From Dehalococcoidales bacterium (lineage in GTDB: Bacteria > Chloroflexota > Dehalococcoidia > Dehalococcoidales > UBA2162): DNA of 12,351 nucleotides. Under the pieces are notes generated by a model. That model worked only from the letters and a program-made list of their open reading frames with translations, was not told where the DNA came from and searched no databases. Positions 6,317 to 12,107 of this stretch are shown here, piece by piece (position 1 is the stretch's first letter; the number at the start of each line of letters is the position of its first letter). The position numbers were made by a program, and so were the translations under genes. The stretch is from contig JAUSGV010000076.1 of the NCBI GenBank assembly GCA_030648675.1, positions 1 to 12,351 on the forward strand, in the 5' to 3' direction.

Positions 6317-6805
6317 GTGAACTGGCTGGATATTGTAATTCTCGTGATCCTGGTCGGCAGCGCCTTCGCTGGTTGGAGAACCGGATTGATCCGGTCGTTG
6401 CTTTCCCTGATCGGCTTGGTGGTGGGAATAAAACTGGCAGGACTTTATTACCTGAGTCTCGCCCCGCGCCTGAGTTTCGTTCCAGACGAAAGAGCGGCCA
6501 GGATCATTGCCTTTGTCATTGTGCTGGCAATCGTCATGCTGGCCGCTCTTGTACTCGGTTGGCTGCTCACCAAGATCGTTTCGTCGCTGACGCTGGGCTG
6601 GCTCAACGGTTTAGGCGGAATGGTCTTTGGTCTCGGAATGGGAGCTATCAGCGTCGGAGCCCTTCTCGCGATATGGGTCCGATTTTTCGGCATGAATCAA
6701 GCCATTAGCGATTCAGGCCTGGCAAGATTGCTGATAAACCAGCTAGCCGCGTTTTTGGCTTTGCTTCCCTCTGAGTTCGACGTTATCCGCACTTTTCTAA
6801 ATTGA
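6317..6805 (+). CDS. CvpA family membrane protein
   Basis: This is an inner-membrane protein of the CvpA (colicin V production) family; its molecular role is unsettled even in E. coli. From the GTG at 6317-6319 it has 162 residues, the E. coli CvpA length, and begins MNWLDIVIL, the usual family N-terminus. Four hydrophobic segments follow (about residues 4-21, 27-48, 63-88 and 98-122), with GWRTGLIRSLLSLIG (19-33) as the recognisable family stretch. An in-frame TTG at 6302 would add five residues. The better ribosome-binding site, GAGG at 6284-6287, fits neither start well and is best placed for an ATG at 6298 that opens a four-codon frame. No colicin genes are present. It converges on the ferredoxin gene with only 21 bp between the stops. 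Confidence 0.85.
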   Translation: MNWLDIVILVILVGSAFAGWRTGLIRSLLSLIGLVVGIKLAGLYYLSLAPRLSFVPDERAARIIAFVIVLAIVMLAALVLGWLLTKIVSSLTLGWLNGLGGMVFGLGMGAISVGALLAIWVRFFGMNQAISDSGLARLLINQLAAFLALLPSEFDVIRTFLN

Positions 6806-6826
6806 ATCCGCCCGGAAAAGCCCAAA

Positions 6827-7093
6827 CTACGTAACTTTCGGGGTCTCGCCGGGGTGCAGCGTCTTCCATCTGGCGAGCAGGGTTTCGCGGCTCTCGCGGT
6901 GGTCGGGATCCGGAACGCAGCAATCCACGGGGCAAACCTCAACGCATCGGGGTGAAGCGAAAGAACCGACGCACTCGGTGCATTTATCGGGGTTTACATC
7001 GTAAACGGTTTTCCCCTCGCTAATTGCCTGATTCGGACACGAAGGTTCACAGGCTCCACAACTAATGCAATCATCGGTAATCTTGTACGCCAT
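6827..7093 (-). CDS. 2[4Fe-4S] ferredoxin, Alvin/YfhL type
   Basis: This small soluble electron carrier has 88 residues. The first cluster motif is CISCGACEPSC (C9, C12, C15, C19, followed by P). The second is the longer C38-X2-C41-X8-C50-X3-C54 form, with C58 and C59 beyond. The extended second motif and the C-terminal tail (60-88) place it with the Allochromatium vinosum/YfhL-type ferredoxins rather than the short clostridial ones; this type is known for very low reduction potentials. The ATG at 7091-7093 has a strong GGAGG 8 nt upstream. It lies 34 bp after coaD and is likely the last gene of the rsmD-coaD-fdx unit; a ferredoxin next to coaD also occurs in some proteobacteria. The redox partner is unknown. 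Confidence 0.94.
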   Translation of the reverse strand: MAYKITDDCISCGACEPSCPNQAISEGKTVYDVNPDKCTECVGSFASPRCVEVCPVDCCVPDPDHRESRETLLARWKTLHPGETPKVT

Positions 7094-7127
7094 TTAAAAA
7101 TCCTCCCTCCCTATTTATGATTTCTTT

Positions 7128-7631
7128 TTACGGTTGCTTCGACGTCTTTCGCGCAGCTTTAAGTTTCGCCTTCATAGCGCCGATAACCGGCCTGGGAACA
7201 AGGTCGTCGATATTGCCGCCAAGCCGGGCAACTTCTTTAAGTATACTTGAGCTCAGAAACTGGTATTTCATACTAGCCATCAAACAAACGAGCTCGCAAT
7301 CGGGGGCCAAGTTCTTGTTCATCAATGCCATCTCGAACTCGCCCTCGAAGTCGGCACCGATCCGGAGGCCGCGTACCAATGTTTCCGCTCCGACCTCACG
7401 GGCAAAGGTTACTGTCAGCCCGGTATACGACTGCACCGTGACGTTAGGCAGATCGGTAATCGACTGTTTGACCAACTCAACCCGTTCATCGGTAGTGAAC
7501 ATCAGTTTCTTACCCGGCGTATCGTATACCGCAATGATAATCCTGTCGAAAAGCCTGGCTGTTCTCTTGGCAATATCCAGGTGACCTTTCGTAAACGGAT
7601 CGAAAGTTCCAGGGTAAACAGCCGTCGTCAT
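7128..7631 (-). CDS. coaD: Phosphopantetheine adenylyltransferase
   Basis: CoaD transfers AMP from ATP to 4'-phosphopantetheine to give dephospho-CoA, the penultimate step of CoA synthesis. The 167-residue protein (family ~160-170) has the nucleotidyltransferase motif TKGH (14-17) after YPGTFDPF, a substrate-binding region around K41-K42, LVRGLR (85-90), and the second motif FLSSSILKEVA (125-135). I chose the ATG at 7629-7631. It overlaps the rsmD stop as ATGA, follows GGAGGG by 10 nt and gives the usual N-terminus MTTAVYPGTFDP. An upstream in-frame start at 7664 lies inside rsmD and would add 11 unconserved residues. The 4-base overlap implies coupling with rsmD, a common pairing in bacteria. 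Confidence 0.96.
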   Translation of the reverse strand: MTTAVYPGTFDPFTKGHLDIAKRTARLFDRIIIAVYDTPGKKLMFTTDERVELVKQSITDLPNVTVQSYTGLTVTFAREVGAETLVRGLRIGADFEGEFEMALMNKNLAPDCELVCLMASMKYQFLSSSILKEVARLGGNIDDLVPRPVIGAMKAKLKAARKTSKQP

Positions 7632-8179
7632 GCCGTGCTGTCCCTCCGGTATACGGCGATACAACTATCGCCATGACGGACTTCTTTTATCGATTTCAGG
7701 GTGCCGTAGGCGGGACCTAAAGGACGATATTCGGGATAGGTGGCGATAACGATAGTATTCGGCCCGACCAATTTGGAGTCGGCCAACTGCTGCAACAAAC
7801 TGCCCACAGCAGCATTCTTGTACGGCGGATCGCAAAGAATAATGCTGTATTCCTTGTCCAGGAAGGAAATAGCTTTACCGACGCCGGCACAATAGACATG
7901 AGAGTATTCGGAGAGCTTGGTCTTTTCCAAATTCTCCTTTATCGTGTCGCAGACTTTCGGCTCGCGGTCGATAAAATCGACCCAGCCGGCGCCACGGCTT
8001 AAAGCCTCGATACCTAAACCTCCGCTTCCGGAGAAGAGGTCGAGCACTTTGTCCCAGTCCTCGGTCATATTTTCCAGAATGGAAAAGATCGCCCCCTTGA
8101 CTAAATCCGTAGCGGGTCGAGTCGGACCTTTAGGCATTCTGAGGTGGCTGCCTTTAGCCTTGCCGGTAATGACGCGCAT
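7628..8179 (-). CDS. rsmD: 16S rRNA (guanine(966)-N(2))-methyltransferase
   Basis: RsmD methylates N2 of G966 in 16S rRNA using SAM, during late small-subunit assembly. The 183-residue protein opens with MRVITGKAKG, typical of the family, followed by RPATDLVKGAIFSIL (21-35). The SAM-binding motif I is LDLFSGSGGLGIEAL (46-60) and the catalytic motif is DPPY (117-120). The ATG at 8177-8179 has no visible ribosome-binding site, and a good promoter ends only 8 bp upstream, so the mRNA may be leaderless or nearly so. The gene heads the rsmD-coaD-fdx unit; its stop overlaps the coaD start. Confidence 0.95.
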   Translation of the reverse strand: MRVITGKAKGSHLRMPKGPTRPATDLVKGAIFSILENMTEDWDKVLDLFSGSGGLGIEALSRGAGWVDFIDREPKVCDTIKENLEKTKLSEYSHVYCAGVGKAISFLDKEYSIILCDPPYKNAAVGSLLQQLADSKLVGPNTIVIATYPEYRPLGPAYGTLKSIKEVRHGDSCIAVYRRDSTA

Positions 8180-8187
8180 AATCAGAA

Positions 8188-8217
8188 ATAATAACTAAAC
8201 CAGACGGCGGTTGTCAA
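8188..8217 (-). promoter_or_regulatory. Promoter of rsmD-coaD-fdx
   Basis: On the minus strand TTGACA (8212-8217, perfect -35) is followed after 18 bp by TATTAT (8188-8193, 5 of 6). Only 8 bases separate the -10 from the rsmD ATG (8179). With the normal -10 to start-site distance the transcript would begin at about 8179-8182, giving a leader of 0-3 nt. Confidence 0.75.
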
Positions 8218-8269
8218 TTTAATAGCTTCAAATGAAGTAAAAGAATTTACTCAGTCTGATTTGTTCACC

Positions 8270-8318
8270 CGGATTGCTTCGGCTCCCCAAACATATTGGG
8301 GATGCGCTCGCAATGACA
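8270..8318 (+). repeat. GATTGC...GCAATGACA hairpin repeat, copy 4
   Basis: The unit has GGATTGCTTCGG at its start and GCTCGCAATGACA at its end. The inner stem is TCCCCAA (8284-8290)/TTGGGGA (8296-8302) with loop ACATA. It lies just beyond the 3' end of purB. The hairpin has no following T-run on either strand, so it is not a classical terminator. Confidence 0.8.
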
Positions 8319-8324
8319 AAAATG

Positions 8325-9647
8325 TTACTCGTTATGATTAATTTTCCACTGGTTTTCCGTTAGCCCCAACCGGTGGAAAATATCGTCCACGTAACGCAGA
8401 TAATACTGATAGTCGAACAGCTTTTCCATTTCGCTCGAAGGCAATGCGGCGGTAACTTCCCCGTCGGTCTTCAGCAGGCTGAGAAAATTGCGTCCCGTTC
8501 GCCATGATTTCATGGCGTTGCGCTGGACCAGTTCGTAGGCTTTTTGGCGGCTCAACCCTTTGTCGATGAGTGCCAGCATGACTCGTTGCGAAAAAACGAG
8601 CCCCTTCGTTAATTCCAGGTTGTGCTGCATCCGCCTGGGATAGACCTGTAGCCCCTTCATTACGCCGGTGAAGGTATCGAGAGCATAATCCATGACGAGA
8701 CAGGCGTCAGGCAAAATTATCCGCTCTGTGGAAGAATGGCTGATGTCCCTCTCGTGCCACAGGGCAATGTTTTCCAGCGAGGTTACGGCAAAGCCTCTTA
8801 CCAGGCGGGCCAGCCCGCAGATGCGCTCGCATAGTTCCGGGTTCCGCTTGTGGGGCATTGCCGACGACCCGGTCTGTCCGCCGGCGAAAGGTTCTTCGGC
8901 CTCACGGGTCTCAGTTTTTTGCAGGGCTCTGATCTCGGTGGCGAATTTCTCGAGCGAACCGGCGATGATCGCCAGTGTAGTAACGAACTGGGCATGGCGG
9001 TCGCGGGAAAGGACCTGGTTGGAAATAGGCGCGGGAGCCAGCTTCAACCGGGCACAAGCCTTTTCTTCTATCTCGGGTGAAAGGGTTGCATAAGTACCCA
9101 CCGCACCGGAAATTTTGCCGACGGCGATGGCCTTGGCAGCTTCGCTAAGCCGCCGGCGGTTGCGGTTCATGTCGTCGACCCATAAAGCCAGCTTAAGACC
9201 GAACGTGATCGGCTCAGCGTGAACGCCGTGAGTGCGGCCGACCATCGTGGTGAATTTATGCTTGATAGCCTGTTCCGCTATCACGGCAACAAGCTCTTTT
9301 ATATCCTGGTTTAGTATTTCCGTGGCCTCGACCAACTGCAAGCTGAGGGCGGTATCCATGACGTCGGAGGAGGTAAGACCGAGATGGATAAAACGTGATT
9401 CCTGACCCAGGCTCTCCGCAACAGCTTTCAAGAAAGCCGTCATATCGTGATGGGTTTCTTTGAAGATCTCGTTCATGCGGTTAATGTCGAGACGGGCAAG
9501 CTTTATCTTGGGCAGGGCGTTTTTGGGCACGACACCCAGGGCAGCCCAGGCTTCACAAACGGCGATCTCCACTTCCAGCCATTTCTCGTATTTGTTTTCG
9601 TCCGACCATACCTGCTTCATGCGGGGACGGGAGTAGCGGTCAATCAT
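8325..9647 (-). CDS. purB: Adenylosuccinate lyase
   Basis: PurB catalyses two fumarate-releasing steps: SAICAR to AICAR in de novo purine synthesis, and adenylosuccinate to AMP. The 440-residue protein matches the ~430-residue bacterial form. It shows RYSRPRM at the N-terminus, HHD (66-68), TSSD (92-95), GRTHG (137-141) with catalytic H140, and the fumarase/aspartase signature GSSAMPHKRNPE (260-271), whose serines lie in the mobile catalytic loop. It begins with ATG at 9645-9647 immediately after the purE stop (TAG-ATG). Its ribosome-binding site AAGGAG lies in the end of purE, so the two genes form a translationally linked pair. Confidence 0.97.
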   Translation of the reverse strand: MIDRYSRPRMKQVWSDENKYEKWLEVEIAVCEAWAALGVVPKNALPKIKLARLDINRMNEIFKETHHDMTAFLKAVAESLGQESRFIHLGLTSSDVMDTALSLQLVEATEILNQDIKELVAVIAEQAIKHKFTTMVGRTHGVHAEPITFGLKLALWVDDMNRNRRRLSEAAKAIAVGKISGAVGTYATLSPEIEEKACARLKLAPAPISNQVLSRDRHAQFVTTLAIIAGSLEKFATEIRALQKTETREAEEPFAGGQTGSSAMPHKRNPELCERICGLARLVRGFAVTSLENIALWHERDISHSSTERIILPDACLVMDYALDTFTGVMKGLQVYPRRMQHNLELTKGLVFSQRVMLALIDKGLSRQKAYELVQRNAMKSWRTGRNFLSLLKTDGEVTAALPSSEMEKLFDYQYYLRYVDDIFHRLGLTENQWKINHNE

Positions 9648-10112
9648 CTACTTAGTTTCTCCTTGCAGGTCGCTTCGATATTTTTCATAAGCCTTTTTGA
9701 TGGCTTCATATTTAAGCCCCAGTATCTCTGCGGCCAGGTAAGCGGCGTTCTTTGCCCCGTCACTTCCGATCGCGACTCCCGCCACGGGAATTCCAACCGG
9801 CATCTGGACGATCGAGTATAGGGCGTCGACGCCCTTTAATTCGCTGCTCGCCAACGGAACGCCGATGACGGGGAGCGTTGTCCAACTGGCCAGGACGCCG
9901 GGAAGATGAGCGGCACCGCCGGCAGCAGCGATAATAACTTCGATACCGCGGCTACGCGCGGCAAGTCCGTATTGCCGGGCTTTTTCCGGGGTGCGGTGGG
10001 CAGAAATAACGTTGACCTCGTGTTCGATACCGAGTTGTTTCAAGGTATCGAGCATCGGTTGCAGAACCTCGTTATCCGATTTGCTGCCCATGACGACGCC
10101 GACTAATGGCAT
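9648..10112 (-). CDS. purE: N5-carboxyaminoimidazole ribonucleotide mutase (class I PurE)
   Basis: PurE moves the carboxyl group of N5-CAIR to carbon 4 to give CAIR in purine synthesis. From the ATG at 10110-10112 it has 154 residues and shows GSKSD (9-13), SAHRTP (37-42, with the active-site histidine) and AGGAAHLPG (64-72), the class I signature. I prefer this start because AGGTGG lies 5 nt upstream and the family begins within a few residues of it. An in-frame TTG at 10151 would add 13 residues without a ribosome-binding site. purK, which would make N5-CAIR, is not in the window. The start region is partly duplicated 117 bp upstream. Confidence 0.95.
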   Translation of the reverse strand: MPLVGVVMGSKSDNEVLQPMLDTLKQLGIEHEVNVISAHRTPEKARQYGLAARSRGIEVIIAAAGGAAHLPGVLASWTTLPVIGVPLASSELKGVDALYSIVQMPVGIPVAGVAIGSDGAKNAAYLAAEILGLKYEAIKKAYEKYRSDLQGETK

Positions 10113-10155
10113 TTCATCCACCTGTTCTTCTAATCTAATCGATAATTCCAAAATT

Positions 10156-10161
10156 ATTGTA
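10156..10161 (-). promoter_or_regulatory. Candidate -10 box for purE-purB
   Basis: On the minus strand TACAAT (5 of 6) would start transcription near 10149, with a leader of about 37 nt before the chosen purE ATG. No convincing -35 lies 16-18 bp upstream, where the hairpin repeat begins. This is a weak call. Confidence 0.35.
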
Positions 10162-10175
10162 CGTTACCGAGACTA

Positions 10176-10215
10176 CCCCTCACCTTACTCCTCTCCCGCA
10201 AGGGGAGAGGAAATA
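10176..10215. repeat. CCTCTCCC-GCAAG-GGGAGAGG hairpin repeat, copy 2
   Basis: This unit is identical to 5601-5640 except one base (TTACTCC instead of TTAATCC). The same 8-bp stem is present. As with miaB, it lies upstream of a minus-strand gene (64 nt before the purE ATG) and in the same orientation relative to it. Confidence 0.8.
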
Positions 10216-10229
10216 ATGTGTAATGGCAT
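10185..10229 (-). CDS. Possible 14-codon upstream frame created by a duplicated purE start
   Basis: The duplicated segment carries AGGTGG and an ATG (10227-10229) identical to those of purE. From it a short frame reads MPLHIISSPLAGEE and stops at 10185-10187 inside the hairpin repeat. It would be translated only if transcripts begin upstream of 10240. It could be a leader peptide or merely a by-product of the duplication; no function is claimed. Confidence 0.25.
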   Translation of the reverse strand: MPLHIISSPLAGEE

Positions 10230-10251
10230 TTCATCCACCTTTTCTAATTTA
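10221..10251 (-). repeat. Partial duplication of the purE translation-start region
   Basis: Positions 10221-10240 are identical over 20 bp to 10104-10123, which holds the purE ribosome-binding site, ATG and next codons. Weaker similarity continues to about 10251 (matching up to about 10139). The copies lie 117 bp apart, with the hairpin repeat (10176-10215) between them. Confidence 0.85.
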
Positions 10252-10394
10252 AATCTTGAACTGGTTTTGTTTCGTCTCGTCCGTCCAAGTGTTCAATTCC
10301 TGATATTCTTTTATATTCATTATTTACCCTCGCAAAGGAAAATGCGAAAAATTAACCCGAATAACCAAAATATCCAAAGCCAAACGATTGATAT

Positions 10395-10436
10395 AGATTG
10401 CTTCGGTTCGAATAGAGTTCGAATCTCGCAATGACA
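10395..10436 (+). repeat. GATTGC...GCAATGACA hairpin repeat, copy 5
   Basis: The outer stem is ATTGC (10397-10401)/GCAAT (10428-10432). The inner hairpin is TTCGAA-TAGAG-TTCGAA. The unit ends in TCTCGCAATGACA. Confidence 0.8.
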
Positions 10437-10462
10437 GTTACGGTATGCCGTATGTAAATCGA

Positions 10463-10500
10463 CACTTCGGTTCGGCCGGAGGCCGAATCTCGCAATGACA
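10463..10500 (+). repeat. Hairpin repeat ending in GCAATGACA, copy 6 (5' end degraded)
   Basis: The inner hairpin is TTCGGCC (10471-10477)-GGA-GGCCGAA (10481-10487), followed by TCTCGCAATGACA. The 5' ATTGC half of the outer stem is missing. Confidence 0.75.
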
Positions 10501-10545
10501 GATTAGTTTTTGAGAAGATTCGTTTCATAGATCCGGTTTTGAAAT

Positions 10546-11805
10546 TTAAAATTGAGCAATGTCCTTACGGTAGTGGCAGCCTTCAAAATGAATCCGCGCG
10601 ACATTAGCATAGACCTTTTCTCTGGCTTCGGCAAGAGTTTTTCCCGTGGCCACCACGGTCAGGACCCTGCCGCCGCTGGTAAGTATCTCTCCCGGCTGTT
10701 TCCCGATTTTAGTGCCGGCGTGGAAGACCAGAACGTCTTTATCGAGGTCATCCAAACCGGTGATGGGAAAACCGGTTTTGAAGTCTCCCGGGTAACCGCC
10801 TGATGCCAGCACGACGCCGACGCTGGCGTCTTCGCTCCACTCTATATTCGTTATCCCGAGTTCTTTGTTACCGATAGCCAACATTATGTCAACAAGGTCG
10901 GTCTTCAGCCGAGGCAGAATAACCTGGGTCTCAGGGTCGCCGAAACGGGCATTGAATTCCAGCACTTTCGGCCCTTCGGCGGTGATCATCAAGCCGCCGT
11001 AAAGGATTCCTTCATACGGTCTGCTTTCGGATTGTAGGGCTTTAACGACCGGCTTCATAATTGTTTCGTCTATTTTCCGCCCCAGCTCAGCATTAAAAAA
11101 AACCGGCGGGCTGTAAGCACCCATCCCACCGGTATTCGGGCCTTTTCCGTTATCGAATACTCTTTTGTAGTCGCAGGCCGGGACCGCCGGGACGGTACTA
11201 TGCGTATCAGTAAAGGCAAAGTAGCTCATCTCCTTGCCCACGAGACACTCTTCAATAACGATACTGTTCCCTGCCGCGCCGAGGGTTTTCTTTTCCATGA
11301 AATCGGAAAGTGCCGCTATTGCCTGCGGTTTCGTTTCGGCGACGACCACGCCCTTGCCGGCCGCCAACCCGTCAGCCTTGATCACTACGGGAAGTTTTTG
11401 CTTTTCCAGATACTGTTTTGCTTTGGCGTAATCGGAAAAACTGGCGCTGCGGGCGCAGGGAATGTGGTACTTCTGCATCAGGTCTTTGGCAAATACTTTG
11501 CTCGATTCTATCTCCGCGGCATTTCTGGTCGGCGCGAATATCGGCATACCTCTAATGTTGAAATGATTGCCGATGCCGGCTGCGAGTGGAGCTTCCGGCC
11601 CGACCACGGTAAGCCGGACCCTATTGTCCAGGGCAGCTTTGACGATCGAATTGATGTCGGTGGGATTGATATCCAAGTTGTGAGCAAACTGAGCGGTACC
11701 GGCGTTACCGGGGGCGACAAAAATTTGTTCGGCTTTCGGGCTAAGGGATAACTTCCAGGCTAGGGCATGGTCTCTAGCCCCACCGCCAACAACCAGAATG
11801 TTCAG
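10546..11805 (-). CDS. purD: Phosphoribosylamine-glycine ligase, apparent CTG start
   Basis: PurD joins glycine to phosphoribosylamine with ATP, the second step of purine synthesis. From a CTG at 11803-11805 the protein has 419 residues (E. coli 429) and begins MNILVVGGGARDHALAW, exactly the family N-terminus. The next in-frame ATG/GTG/TTG is the TTG at 11674-11676, which would remove 43 conserved residues including GGGARDH and APGNAGT (31-37). An in-frame stop lies just upstream of the CTG, so no longer form exists. GAGGT precedes the CTG by 6 nt. Other motifs are VVGPEAP (67-73), ATP-grasp KADGLAAGKGV (143-153), GPNTGGMGAYSP (222-233) and EFNARFGDPETQ (283-294) with metal-binding residues. 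It lies on the same strand as purE-purB but about 430 bp from the purE start, across repeats. Confidence 0.93.
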   Translation of the reverse strand: MNILVVGGGARDHALAWKLSLSPKAEQIFVAPGNAGTAQFAHNLDINPTDINSIVKAALDNRVRLTVVGPEAPLAAGIGNHFNIRGMPIFAPTRNAAEIESSKVFAKDLMQKYHIPCARSASFSDYAKAKQYLEKQKLPVVIKADGLAAGKGVVVAETKPQAIAALSDFMEKKTLGAAGNSIVIEECLVGKEMSYFAFTDTHSTVPAVPACDYKRVFDNGKGPNTGGMGAYSPPVFFNAELGRKIDETIMKPVVKALQSESRPYEGILYGGLMITAEGPKVLEFNARFGDPETQVILPRLKTDLVDIMLAIGNKELGITNIEWSEDASVGVVLASGGYPGDFKTGFPITGLDDLDKDVLVFHAGTKIGKQPGEILTSGGRVLTVVATGKTLAEAREKVYANVARIHFEGCHYRKDIAQF

Positions 11806-11855
11806 AGTCTTACCTCTTCGTCAATTAATCAGAGTTTCCTAATTTGCCCCGCCCT

Positions 11856-11895
11856 GAGATGCTTCGTCCTTATAGCGAAGGACTCCAGCATGACA
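11856..11895 (+). repeat. GATGCT...AGCATGACA hairpin repeat, copy 7 (variant stem)
   Basis: The outer stem is ATGCT (11859-11863)/AGCAT (11887-11891). The inner stem is GTCCTT (11866-11871)/AAGGAC (11878-11883). The layout and the ATGACA end match the other copies, but both sides of the stems differ from them while remaining paired. Confidence 0.7.
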
Positions 11896-11925
11896 GTTGG
11901 GCAAAAACAACTGTCATGTTATAAT
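11889..11925 (+). promoter_or_regulatory. Perfect inverted repeat with an extended -10 box
   Basis: CATGACAGTTG (11889-11899) and CAACTGTCATG (11908-11918) are exact inverse copies around an 8-base spacer. TGTTATAAT (11917-11925) follows as a perfect extended -10, with TTGGGC at 11897-11902 at 17-bp spacing. The inverted repeat would cover the -35 and spacer, as an operator might. No plus-strand gene is visible downstream, so the promoter call is tentative. Confidence 0.4.
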
Positions 11926-12107
11926 AATTGAGGCCCTGCCGCAATGCGAGGTGCAACTCGTTCAATTCCCCCTTGGTTTTCTTCGTTTTATTATTTTGAA
12001 AAACGAAGGGCGGATTACGTTCGAATTAACTCCTTTTCAGGGCAAATGGGGCATTCGTTCGGGTTTGTTTAGGGACCGATGATGCAATCATTGTTGGAGT
12101 TTATGAG

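Larger units (their letters stand above)
10252..10545. other. Repeat-rich spacer between purD and purE
   Basis: Together with 10113-10251 this makes a stretch of over 400 bp with no credible long gene. It holds an A-rich AATAACC-type stretch (about 10350-10390), similar to those at about 3230 and 6149, and two hairpin repeats ending in CGCAATGACA. No promoter was clear enough to annotate here. Confidence 0.6.
11806..12107. other. Spacer upstream of purD
   Basis: This spacer of about 300 bp has no credible gene. It holds a hairpin repeat (11856-11895), an 11-bp inverted repeat joined to a plus-strand -10 (11889-11925) and a second inverted repeat, CTTCGTTTT (11981-11989)/AAAACGAAG (12000-12008). 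A plus-strand frame at 11897-12082 begins inside the inverted repeat and has no ribosome-binding site or recognisable motif. I could not identify the purD promoter. Confidence 0.6.

Noticed and set aside
7631..7664. Upstream in-frame start for coaD adding 11 residues
   Set aside because: It lies inside rsmD, adds unconserved residues before the family N-terminus, and the ATGA overlap with a good ribosome-binding site supports the ATG at 7629-7631.
8284..8302. Hairpin after purB as an intrinsic terminator
   Set aside because: The 7-bp stem lacks a T-run on either strand and belongs to the dispersed repeat at 8270-8318, so a terminator role is not supported.
5761..11895. Repeated CGCAATGACA units as a CRISPR array
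   Set aside because: The copies are scattered over 6 kb with irregular spacing, vary internally, fold on themselves and have no cas genes nearby.
11981..12008. 9-bp inverted repeat CTTCGTTTT/AAAACGAAG as a terminator
   Set aside because: The stem is AT-rich with a 10-base loop and has no following T-run on either strand; it may be a chance feature of an AT-rich spacer.
11897..12082. Plus-strand frame of 61 codons upstream of purD
   Set aside because: It starts at a TTG inside a perfect inverted repeat, upstream of the only plausible plus-strand promoter, so that promoter could not express it. No motif is recognisable.
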